NCBI RefSeq assembly: GCF_003665435.1
Contig: NZ_CP023407.1
Coordinates: 558,001-622,000 of the forward strand
Direction of reading: 5' to 3'
Length of the DNA stretch: 64,000 nucleotides
Source: Streptomyces fungicidicus
GTDB taxonomy: Bacteria; Actinomycetota; Actinomycetes; Streptomycetales; Streptomycetaceae
Shown here: one piece after another, positions 15,557-23,042 of the stretch
How positions within the stretch are numbered: position 1 is the first letter of the stretch
Layout of the letters: the number at the start of each line of letters is the position of its first letter
Translations under genes and position numbers: made by a program
Notes under the pieces: model-generated
What the model saw: the letters and a program-made list of their open reading frames with translations, nothing else
The model's database searches: none
Told to the model about the DNA's origin: nothing

Positions 15557-18301
15557 ATGGTCCGACTCTTGGGTCGATCCCGGACCCGGTCGCCCCAGCG
15601 GCCCCGCGCCGCGATGTCCGCACGGCACCGGCAGGGCGGAGACGGCCGCTCCCGGTGGAATCCGGGTGCGGCGGCGCGGTCGGTACTGGGCGGGGGCAGC
15701 GTCGCCGGACAGGTGTTCGTACTGCAGTTGGTGATCGTGCTGCTGCTGGTGATCGCCGCCGTGGTGGCACTGGTGCTCCAGGCGCGCCAGGACAGCACCC
15801 AGGAGGCCCGCCGTCGCTCGCTGGCCGTCGCGGAGTCCTTCGCGAACTCGCCGGGCATCGTCGAGGCGCTGAACTCCCCCGACCCCACCGCCGTGCTCCA
15901 GCCGCGCGCCGAGGCGGTGCGCAAGCAGGCGCACGTCGACTTCGTCGTGGTCCTGAACACCGACGGCATCCGCTACACCCACCCCAAGCCGGACCGGATC
16001 GGCAAGAAGTTCGTCGGCACCATCGGGCCCGCGCTGGCCGGCAAGCCCGTGGTGGAGGAGATCAAGGGCACCATCGGGCAGCTGGTGCAGGCCGTGGTGC
16101 CGGTGAAGGATCCCGGCGGCAGGGTCGTGGGTCTGGTGTCGGCCGGCATCACCACCCAGCACGTCGGCGTGGCCGCGGAGGACGAGCTGCCGCTGGTGCT
16201 GAGCGCGGCGCTCGCCGCGCTCGCCCTGGCCACCGGTGGCGCGGCCCTGGTCAGCAGACGGCTGCTGCGCCAGACCCACGGCCTGGGCCCGCACGAGATG
16301 ACCCGGATGTACGAACACCACGACGCGGTGCTGCACGCCGTGCGCGAAGGGGTGATCATCGTCGGCGAGGACGGGACACTGCTGCTCGCCAACGACGAGG
16401 CGCACCGTCTGCTCGGGCTGCCCGGGGACGCCGAGGGCCGGCACGTACTGCACATCGGCCTGGATCCCGGCACCGCCGAGCTGCTGGCCTCGGGCCGGGT
16501 CGCCACGGACGAGGTGCACCGGGTCGGCGACCGGCTGCTGGCGGTCAACCAGCGGCCCACCGACCGGGCGGGCGGACCGCCCGGCAGCGTGGCCACGGTC
16601 CGCGACTCCACCGAGCTGCGGGCCCTCTCCGGCCGGGCCGAGGAGTCGCGCCGGCGGCTCAACATGCTGTACGACGCGGGCGTCGCCATCGGGACGAGCC
16701 TGGACGTCACCCGCACGGCCGAGGAGCTCACGGAGCTGGCCGTGCCCCGGTTCGCCGACTTCGTCACCGTCGACCTGTTCGAGCCGGTACTGGCCGGCGG
16801 CCACCCCGACCCGGCCGGCACGCTGCGGCGCGCGGCGTCGACGGGGATCCGGGAGGACGCTCCCCTCTACCCCAGGGGCCGGCAGATCCGGTTCGTCGCC
16901 TCGTCGCCGCAGGGCGTCAGCCTCGCCATCGGCCGGCCGGTCCTGGAGCCCCGGCTGAGGGACGCCCCGGGCTGGCACGCGCAGGACGCCGAGCGCTCCG
17001 GGCAGGTCATGGAGTACGGCATCCACTCACTGATCACCGTGCCCCTGCGGGCCGGCGCCCTGGTGCTGGGCGTGGTCAGCTTCTGGCGTTCGCGGAAGCC
17101 GGAGCCGTTCGACACGGACGAGCTGGCGCTGGCCGAGGAGCTGGTCGCCCGCGCCGCGGTCTCCATCGACAACGCCCGCCGGTACACGCGCGAGCACAGC
17201 ATGGCGGTGACGCTCCAGCGCAGCCTGCTGCCGCGCAGCCTGCCCGACCAGAACGCCCTGGAGATCGCCTACCGCTACCTTCCCGCGCAGGCCGGGGTGG
17301 GCGGGGACTGGTTCGACGTGCTGCCGCTGTCCGGCGCCCGGGTCGCGCTGGTGGTCGGCGACGTCGTGGGCCACGGCCTGCACGCCGCGGCCACCATGGG
17401 GCGGCTGCGCACGGCGGTGCACAACTTCTCCGCGCTGGACCTCCCGCCCGAGGAGCTCCTCACCCTGCTCGACGAGCTGGTCGGCCGGATCGACCAGGAC
17501 GAGGCCCAGGACGAGGACAGCGCGCCGGTGACCGGTGCGACCTGTCTGTACGCCGTCTACGACCCGGTCTCCCGGCGCTGCACCGCGGCCCGCGCGGGAC
17601 ATCCGCCGCCGGCCGTGGTCGGCCCGGACGGCGGCGTGGAGTTCTGGGACGTGCCCGTCGGCCCCCCGCTGGGGCTGGGCGGCATGCCGTTCGAGTCGGC
17701 CGAACGGGAGCTGCCGGAGGGCAGCCGGCTGGTCCTCTACACCGACGGGCTGGTCGAGGACCGGCGGCACGACATCGACGTCGGGCTGGAGCGGCTGCGC
17801 GAGGCGCTGTCCCGGGCCGGCGGCTCCCCCGAGGAGATGTGCGGGGCCGTCCTGGAGTCCGTCCGGCCGGCGCGGGCCGCCGACGACATCGCGCTGCTGG
17901 TGGCGCGGACGCGGGCGCTGCCCGCCGGCCGGATCGCCGAGTGGCCGGTGCCCGCGGACCCGGCGGCCGTGGGCGAGGTGCGGGCCGCGGTGACCCGGAA
18001 GCTGGCCGAGTGGGGACTGGAGGAGCTGACGTTCGGCACCGAACTGATCCTGAGCGAGCTGGTCACCAACGCGATGCGGCACGGCGGCGCCCCCATCAAG
18101 GTGCGGATGCTCCACGAGCGCCACCTGGTCTGCGAGGTATACGACAGCAGCAGCACCTCCCCGCACCTGCGCTACGCGACCATGACGGACGAGGGCGGGC
18201 GGGGCCTGTTCCTGGTCGCCCAGCTCGCCGAGCGCTGGGGCACCCGCTATCTGCCCGCCGGAAAGGTCATCTGGGCGGAACAGCCGATTCCGCCGACATA
18301 A
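15557..18301 (+). CDS. Membrane sensor SpoIIE-type phosphatase with Cache, PAS, GAF, PP2C and ATPase domains
   Basis: 914 residues. TM1 is at about 52-75. An extracytoplasmic CitA/DcuS-like sensor follows (VDFVVVLNTDGIRYTHPKPD at about 125-144), then TM2 at about 213-236. Next come a PAS domain (REGVIIVGEDGTLLLANDEA), a GAF domain (about 380-540), a SpoIIE PP2C domain with YLPAQAGVGGDWFDV and VALVVGDVVGHG holding the metal aspartates, and a C-terminal RsbW-like ATPase with ELVTNAMRHGGAP. It probably senses an extracellular carboxylate or similar ligand and dephosphorylates an anti-sigma antagonist, while the kinase-like end could rephosphorylate it. The promoter looks leaderless. It stands alone between two hairpins. 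Confidence 0.9.
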   Translation: MVRLLGRSRTRSPQRPRAAMSARHRQGGDGRSRWNPGAAARSVLGGGSVAGQVFVLQLVIVLLLVIAAVVALVLQARQDSTQEARRRSLAVAESFANSPGIVEALNSPDPTAVLQPRAEAVRKQAHVDFVVVLNTDGIRYTHPKPDRIGKKFVGTIGPALAGKPVVEEIKGTIGQLVQAVVPVKDPGGRVVGLVSAGITTQHVGVAAEDELPLVLSAALAALALATGGAALVSRRLLRQTHGLGPHEMTRMYEHHDAVLHAVREGVIIVGEDGTLLLANDEAHRLLGLPGDAEGRHVLHIGLDPGTAELLASGRVATDEVHRVGDRLLAVNQRPTDRAGGPPGSVATVRDSTELRALSGRAEESRRRLNMLYDAGVAIGTSLDVTRTAEELTELAVPRFADFVTVDLFEPVLAGGHPDPAGTLRRAASTGIREDAPLYPRGRQIRFVASSPQGVSLAIGRPVLEPRLRDAPGWHAQDAERSGQVMEYGIHSLITVPLRAGALVLGVVSFWRSRKPEPFDTDELALAEELVARAAVSIDNARRYTREHSMAVTLQRSLLPRSLPDQNALEIAYRYLPAQAGVGGDWFDVLPLSGARVALVVGDVVGHGLHAAATMGRLRTAVHNFSALDLPPEELLTLLDELVGRIDQDEAQDEDSAPVTGATCLYAVYDPVSRRCTAARAGHPPPAVVGPDGGVEFWDVPVGPPLGLGGMPFESAERELPEGSRLVLYTDGLVEDRRHDIDVGLERLREALSRAGGSPEEMCGAVLESVRPARAADDIALLVARTRALPAGRIAEWPVPADPAAVGEVRAAVTRKLAEWGLEELTFGTELILSELVTNAMRHGGAPIKVRMLHERHLVCEVYDSSSTSPHLRYATMTDEGGRGLFLVAQLAERWGTRYLPAGKVIWAEQPIPPT

Positions 18302-18319
18302 GCGCACCTGGGGAGAGGC

Positions 18320-18336
18320 CATAAGGGAGGCTTATG
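18320..18336. promoter_or_regulatory. Inverted repeat between the phosphatase gene and fprA
   Basis: CATAAG-ggagg-CTTATG, 19 bp after the phosphatase stop and about 90 bp before fprA. It is too short to be a strong terminator and may be an operator or a weak hairpin. Confidence 0.35.
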
Positions 18337-18359
18337 AGCCCATAGACCGGACCCGCGTA

Positions 18360-18378
18360 CCAGGTAAGGCATGCCTCA
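18360..18378 (+). promoter_or_regulatory. IdeR/DmdR-like iron box upstream of fprA
   Basis: The 19-mer CCAGGTAAGGCATGCCTCA matches 12 of 19 positions of the DmdR/IdeR consensus TTAGGTTAGGCTAACCTAA. It contains the perfect palindrome AGGCATGCCT, and TTTAGGCTT follows directly as a further half site. It lies 51-69 bp before the fprA start, inside the likely promoter. Confidence 0.5.
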
Positions 18379-18428
18379 GTTTAGGCTTCCCCTCGAGTCG
18401 TCTGTCACCGCTCGAAGGGAACCTGACC

Positions 18429-19793
18429 ATGCCCCGCCCCCTGCGGGTAGCAATCGTCGGATCCGGCCCCGCCGGGATCTACGCCGCCGACGCCCTGCTC
18501 AAGTCCTCCGTGGCCGCCGACCCCGGTGTGTCCATCGACATCTTCGAGCGCATGCCGGCGCCGTTCGGACTGATCCGTTACGGCGTCGCCCCCGACCACC
18601 CGCGGATCAAGGGCATCATCACGGCCCTGCACCAGGTGCTGGACAAGCCGCAGATCCGGCTGTTCGGCAACGTGGACTACGGCACCGACATCCACCTGGA
18701 CGATCTGCGCGCGTTCTACGACGGCGTGATCTTCGCCACCGGCGCCACGGCCGACCGCGCGCTGTCCGTCCCGGGCATCGAGCTCGACGGCTCCTACGGC
18801 GCCGCCGACTTCGTCTCCTGGTACGACGGCCACCCGGACGTGCCGCGCACCTGGCCCCTGGAGGCCGAGAAGGTCGCCGTGCTCGGCGTCGGCAACGTCG
18901 CCCTGGACGTGGCCCGCATCCTGGCCAAGACGGCCGACGAACTGCTGCCGACCGAGATACCGCCGAACGTCCACGAGGGCCTCAAGGCCAACAAGGCCGT
19001 GGAGATCCACGTCTTCGGCCGCCGCGGCCCGGCGCAGGCGAAGTTCAGCCCGATGGAGCTGCGGGAGCTCGACCACTCCCCCACCATCGAGGTCATCGTG
19101 GACCCCGAGGACATCGACTACGACGACGGCTCGATCGCCACCCGGCGCGGCAACAAGCAGGCCGACATGGTCGCCAAGACCCTCGAGAACTGGGCGATCC
19201 GCGATGCCGGCGACCGTCCGCACAAGCTGTTCCTGCACTTCTTCGAGTCCCCCGTGGAGATCCTCGGCGAGGACGGCCGGGTGGTGGGCCTGCGCACCGA
19301 GCGCACCGCGCTCGACGGCACCGGCAACGTGAAGGGGACCGGCGAGTTCAAGGACTGGGACGTCAGCGCGGTCTACCGGGCCGTGGGCTACCTCTCCGAC
19401 AAGCTGCCCAAGCTCCCCTGGGACATCGGCTCGGGCACGGTCCCGGACCAGGGCGGCCGGGTCGTCCAGGAGACCGGCGAGCACCTGTCGTCGACGTACG
19501 TGACCGGCTGGATCCGGCGCGGTCCGGTGGGTCTGATCGGCCACACCAAGGGCGACGCCAACGAGACCGTGGCCAACCTGCTCGAGGACTACGCGGCCGG
19601 ACGGCTCCAGACGCCCGGGGCGCCGGCTCCGGAGGCCGTGGACGCGTTCCTCGGCGAGCGCGGCATCCGTTTCACCACCTGGGACGGCTGGTACCGCCTG
19701 GACGCCGCGGAGAAGGCGCTGGGCGAGCCGCAGGGCCGTGAGCGCGTGAAGATCGTCGAGCGCGAGGACATGCTCCGCGAGAGCGGCGCCTGA
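18429..19793 (+). CDS. fprA: FprA-type ferredoxin/adrenodoxin-NADP+ reductase
   Basis: 454 residues, FAD/NADPH oxidoreductase that passes electrons between NADPH and ferredoxins. The FAD loop VGSGPAGIYAADALL is at residues 10-24. The FprA hallmark PFGLIRYGVAPDHPRIKGI follows near 44, the NADPH loop GVGNVALDVARIL near 153, and the C-terminal TGWIRRGPVGLIGHTKGDA near 360 covers the flavin. Length and all motifs match the glutathione-reductase-like FprA of actinobacteria. It should supply ferredoxin-dependent enzymes such as P450s or Fe-S and iron metabolism. An iron-box-like site upstream suggests DmdR control. It ends in a very strong terminator. Confidence 0.94.
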   Translation: MPRPLRVAIVGSGPAGIYAADALLKSSVAADPGVSIDIFERMPAPFGLIRYGVAPDHPRIKGIITALHQVLDKPQIRLFGNVDYGTDIHLDDLRAFYDGVIFATGATADRALSVPGIELDGSYGAADFVSWYDGHPDVPRTWPLEAEKVAVLGVGNVALDVARILAKTADELLPTEIPPNVHEGLKANKAVEIHVFGRRGPAQAKFSPMELRELDHSPTIEVIVDPEDIDYDDGSIATRRGNKQADMVAKTLENWAIRDAGDRPHKLFLHFFESPVEILGEDGRVVGLRTERTALDGTGNVKGTGEFKDWDVSAVYRAVGYLSDKLPKLPWDIGSGTVPDQGGRVVQETGEHLSSTYVTGWIRRGPVGLIGHTKGDANETVANLLEDYAAGRLQTPGAPAPEAVDAFLGERGIRFTTWDGWYRLDAAEKALGEPQGRERVKIVEREDMLRESGA

Positions 19794-19818
19794 CCCTCCG
19801 CCCCCTCAGAAGCACCCC

Positions 19819-19868
19819 CGCCGAGCGCCCGTTCGGTCCGGTTCCCCGGACCGAACGGGCGCTCGGCG
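19819..19868. terminator. Terminator after fprA, 23-bp perfect stem with TTCC loop
   Basis: Bases 19819-19841 pair perfectly with 19846-19868 around a 4-nt loop, beginning 26 bp after the fprA stop. This is one of the strongest hairpins in the window. Confidence 0.9.
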
Positions 19869-19889
19869 CGTCCACGGCATGCCCTGGCA

Positions 19890-19907
19890 CTCACCCCGGT
19901 GGGTGAG
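19890..19907. promoter_or_regulatory. Inverted repeat over the likely -35 of the lamin-tail protein gene
   Basis: CTCACCC-cggt-GGGTGAG. A TACGAT -10-like hexamer lies at 19925-19930, so the right arm covers the -35 position. It is a candidate operator of unknown factor. Confidence 0.45.
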
Positions 19908-19951
19908 ATTCGCGGCGCCGTGTGTACGATCCGGCTTCACAGAAAAACCAC

Positions 19952-19973
19952 ATGGCCCTCACCGAAGGGCCAT
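19952..19973 (+). promoter_or_regulatory. 5-prime leader hairpin directly before the ribosome binding site
   Basis: ATGGCCCT (19952-19959) pairs with AGGGCCAT (19966-19973) around caccga. It is in the mRNA leader of the secreted lamin-tail protein, 4 nt before the GGGGGGATGAG ribosome binding site. It could stabilise the mRNA or control translation. Confidence 0.45.
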
Positions 19974-19990
19974 ACAGGGGGGATGAGTTC

Positions 19991-20488
19991 ATGCGCATAC
20001 GCACCGCCGCCGTCGCCACCACCGCCGCCGCAGGCGCGCTGGCCGCGCTGACGGCCGTTCCGGCACAGGCCGCCGAGTACACCTCCGCGCTCAAGGTGAG
20101 CGGGATCCAGTACGACGCGCCCGGGACCGACTCCAACCGGTGTTCCGGGGGCAACACCCACCAGGAGTACCTGAAGATCAGGAACTACTCGTCGTCGAAG
20201 ACGGTCAACCTCAGGGGGTACGTCGTCAAGGACGCCGCCGGCAACAGGTTCGTCTTCACCGCCAACCACTACCTCCAGCCCGGCGACCACGTGAAGCTGC
20301 GCGGCGGCAACGGCACCGACTCCGACGGGAACAACGTCGTGTACCGCGACAACTGCAACTTCATGTGGAACAACGACAAGGACACGGTCTACCTCTACAA
20401 GCCCACGGGCAGCCGGGCCGACGTGCACGCCTACACCAAGCGCGGCTCCGACCCGGACGGCAACGGGTACGTGACGTTCCACAAGTGA
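19991..20488 (+). CDS. Secreted lamin-tail domain protein
   Basis: 165 residues with a Sec signal peptide of about 27 residues ending VPAQAA. The mature part is a single lamin-tail (LTD) beta-sandwich: QEYLKIRNYSSSKTVNLRGY, VVKDAAGNRFVF, LQPGDHVKLRGGNGTD and DNCNFMWNNDKDTVYLYKP. Two cysteines (RCSGG and DNCNF) could form a disulfide. LTDs in secreted bacterial proteins are often attached to nucleases or act as surface-binding modules; here the domain stands alone. A strong GGGGGG ribosome binding site and a leader hairpin suggest high expression. The stop lies 13 bp from the convergent GH65 stop. Confidence 0.9.
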   Translation: MRIRTAAVATTAAAGALAALTAVPAQAAEYTSALKVSGIQYDAPGTDSNRCSGGNTHQEYLKIRNYSSSKTVNLRGYVVKDAAGNRFVFTANHYLQPGDHVKLRGGNGTDSDGNNVVYRDNCNFMWNNDKDTVYLYKPTGSRADVHAYTKRGSDPDGNGYVTFHK

Positions 20489-20501
20489 TCAGGCCCGGCG
20501 G

Positions 20502-22871
20502 TCACTCCGGGAGGGCCGGACGGTCCGTCTCCCCCGGGTTCAGGCGCACGGTGCGGTCCGGGAGGTGCACCTCGATCGGGGCGCGGCCGGACGAGGGCAC
20601 GGCGATCTCCAGCAGACCGTGCTCCAGCCGCAGCCGGACGCCCCAGTGGCCGCGGTAGCGCAGGGTGAAGCCGTACGAGCTGAGTTCCGGCAGGGGCACG
20701 GGGTCGAGCCACAGGGCTCCGCCCCGGGTCTCCAGCCCGGTCAGTCCGCGCTGCACGAGGTCAAGGGTGCCCGCCATGGCGCCCAGGTGGATGCCCTCGC
20801 CCGTGGTGCCGCCCTGGATGTCGGCGATGTCCGCCTGGAGAGCCTCCTGGCAGAACTTCCACGCGTCCGCACGCCGGGCCCGGGCCAGCACCCAGCCGTG
20901 GACCAGGCCGCTGAGGGTGGAGCCGTGGCTGGTGCGGTGCAGGTAGTGGTCGACGGTGCGCCGCCAGGTCCGTTCGTCCAGGCTCATCCCCAGCCGGCGG
21001 AAGAGCGCCTGGAGTTCGGCGGGCGAGAAGAGGTAGCCCAGCATCAGCACGTCCGCCTGCTTGGACGCCTGGTACCGGTTGACGGAGTCGCCCTCGGCCT
21101 CCAGCAGCCGGTCCAGGCGCCGGATGTCGCCGTACCGGTGCCGGTAGCCGCGCCAGTCGAGTTCGGCGAGTTCGCCGTAGCCCTCGAACTGGCTGATGAC
21201 CCCGTGGTGGAAGGGCACGTGCAGGGTGCGGGAGATCTCCTCCCACTCCTCGAGCTCAGCCGCGTCCAGCCCGGTCCGCCGGTCGAGTTCACGGCGCCGC
21301 GGCTCGGGCAGGGAGCGCAGCACGTCGAGGGTGCGGGCGAGCACCCAGGCGGCCGTGACGTTGGTGTACGCGTTGTCGTCCAGGCCGGGTTCGGTGGCGT
21401 CCGGGTAGGCGTCGTGGTACTCGTCGGGGCCTACCACGCCCGTGATCCGGTACCGGCCCAGCCGGTCGTCGAAGGTGGCCGAGCCGGCCCAGAAGCGGGA
21501 GATCTGCAGCAGCATCTCGGCGCCCTTGGTGTGCAGGAACTCCTGGTCGCCGCTGGACTCGCAGTACTGCCAGACGTTGTACGCGATCGCGGATCCGACG
21601 TGGTGCTGGAGGTGCGAGTGGTCCGGCAGCCAGCGTCCGGAGCGGGGGTTGAGGTGCAGCTGCTGGGCCTCCTCACGGCCGTCGCTGCCGCTCTGCCACG
21701 GGTACATCGCGCCGCTGCGCCCGGCGTCCCCCGCGGCGGTGCGGGCGCGTTCCAGGCGCCGGTGGCGGTGGTGCAGCAGCGCGCGGGAGACCTCGGGGAA
21801 GTGCAGGTTGAGGTACGGCAGGACGAACAGCTCGTCCCAGAAGACGTGCCCCCGGTAGGCCTCGCCGTGCAGCCCGCGGGCCGGGACCCCGACGTCCAGG
21901 TCCGCGGTGTGCGGGGAGAGGGTCTGCAGCACGTGGAAGAGGTGCAGCCGCAGGATGCGGCCCGCCTCACCGGGCACGTCCAGTTCGGCCCGGCGCCACA
22001 GCTGGTCCCAGGCCGTCAGATGGGCCGGGAGCAGCTCGTCGAAGCCGCCCGCCCGGACCACCCGGTCCACGGCGGCGTGCAGCGGGTCGCTGATCGCGGG
22101 GTCGCGGGAGGTGTGCAGGGCGACGACCTTGTCGACGGTGACGGGTCGTCCGGCGGCCAGCTCCAGACGGGTGGTCTGCAGGGCGCGCGGGCGGTCGTGC
22201 CGGTTGGTGACGGGGGCGGGCGACGTCAGCCGGGCGGCGAGCGCGATCCGGATGTCCGAGGTGCGGGTGCGGCAGCGCAGCCACACCGTGTCCGCGGCGG
22301 TGGTGCCGGTGAGCACATGGGTCAGGTGGCGGCCGTCGAGGTCCCGGTAGCGCGGCACCCCGGAGTTGGTGACGTCGCCGTCGAGCGCCGCCTCCACCTC
22401 CAGGGTGCCGGAGAAGCCCTCGGCGGTGAACTCCGTCCGCAGGCCCGCCAGATGCGGGTCCGCCATGTGCACGAACCGCTCCTGGCGCACCAGCAGCGCC
22501 CGCTGCGCGCCGAGTCCGTACCGCGTCCTGCGCTCCAGCAGCCCGGAGGACAGGTGCAGGGTCTCGCCGTGGTCGAGCACGGTCGCGGCGTCGGGACCGA
22601 GCCAGGTGCCGCCGGGCAGCCGGAAGCGCAGCGGCAGCCAGTTCGGCAGGTTGACCATGTCCTCGTTCTCGACGTGCCGCCCGGCGACCTCGGAGGTGAG
22701 CCGGTCGTAGATGCCTGCCGCGTACGTGCCCGGGTAGTGCACCTCGTCCGCGGAGCACTCCGGCAGCGCGCCCCGGGTGGCGAAGTATCCGTTGCCCAGG
22801 GTGCACAGCGACTCCCTCAGGGGCGCGTCGGCGGGGTCGTACCCCTCGTGCTCCCAGGTCCAGCCCGTCAC
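20502..22871 (-). CDS. Glycoside hydrolase family 65 disaccharide phosphorylase (first copy)
   Basis: 789 residues, the usual GH65 length. The start is the GTG at 22871, 6 nt after GGGAGGAG. Upstream in-frame sequence to 23027 is proline-rich and rejected. The N-terminal beta-sandwich (LCTLGNGYFATRGALPEC) leads into the (alpha/alpha)6 barrel with HVFWDELFVLPY, the general acid Glu484 in VVGPDEYHDAYPD, and the phosphate-loop region KQADVLMLGYLF and TSHGSTLSG. It should phosphorolyse an alpha-glucoside (trehalose, maltose, kojibiose or nigerose), but the donor cannot be fixed from sequence. Unlike the second copy at 44.4 kb, it has no phosphoglucomutase partner and instead sits beside a GAF sensor kinase. 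Confidence 0.9.
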   Translation of the reverse strand: MTGWTWEHEGYDPADAPLRESLCTLGNGYFATRGALPECSADEVHYPGTYAAGIYDRLTSEVAGRHVENEDMVNLPNWLPLRFRLPGGTWLGPDAATVLDHGETLHLSSGLLERRTRYGLGAQRALLVRQERFVHMADPHLAGLRTEFTAEGFSGTLEVEAALDGDVTNSGVPRYRDLDGRHLTHVLTGTTAADTVWLRCRTRTSDIRIALAARLTSPAPVTNRHDRPRALQTTRLELAAGRPVTVDKVVALHTSRDPAISDPLHAAVDRVVRAGGFDELLPAHLTAWDQLWRRAELDVPGEAGRILRLHLFHVLQTLSPHTADLDVGVPARGLHGEAYRGHVFWDELFVLPYLNLHFPEVSRALLHHRHRRLERARTAAGDAGRSGAMYPWQSGSDGREEAQQLHLNPRSGRWLPDHSHLQHHVGSAIAYNVWQYCESSGDQEFLHTKGAEMLLQISRFWAGSATFDDRLGRYRITGVVGPDEYHDAYPDATEPGLDDNAYTNVTAAWVLARTLDVLRSLPEPRRRELDRRTGLDAAELEEWEEISRTLHVPFHHGVISQFEGYGELAELDWRGYRHRYGDIRRLDRLLEAEGDSVNRYQASKQADVLMLGYLFSPAELQALFRRLGMSLDERTWRRTVDHYLHRTSHGSTLSGLVHGWVLARARRADAWKFCQEALQADIADIQGGTTGEGIHLGAMAGTLDLVQRGLTGLETRGGALWLDPVPLPELSSYGFTLRYRGHWGVRLRLEHGLLEIAVPSSGRAPIEVHLPDRTVRLNPGETDRPALPE

Positions 22872-23042
22872 TGCGAGCTCCTCCCGCAGGTGGGTGCCGC
22901 GCGGCGCCGTGCCCCCGCGGCGGTCCGTCCCGAGGTCGTCACCGACGGTGAGACCCGCGCCGGCCGGGGGCCGGAGGGCCGGCACGGCCGGCGGTCGACC
23001 ACCGGAGTACCCCCGGGGGCCCGGCACACACGCCGGAGCCGG

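Noticed and set aside
22872..23027. N-terminal extension of the first GH65 gene
   Set aside because: Proline-rich with no homologue-like pattern; GGGAGGAG 6 nt before the GTG at 22871 is decisive.
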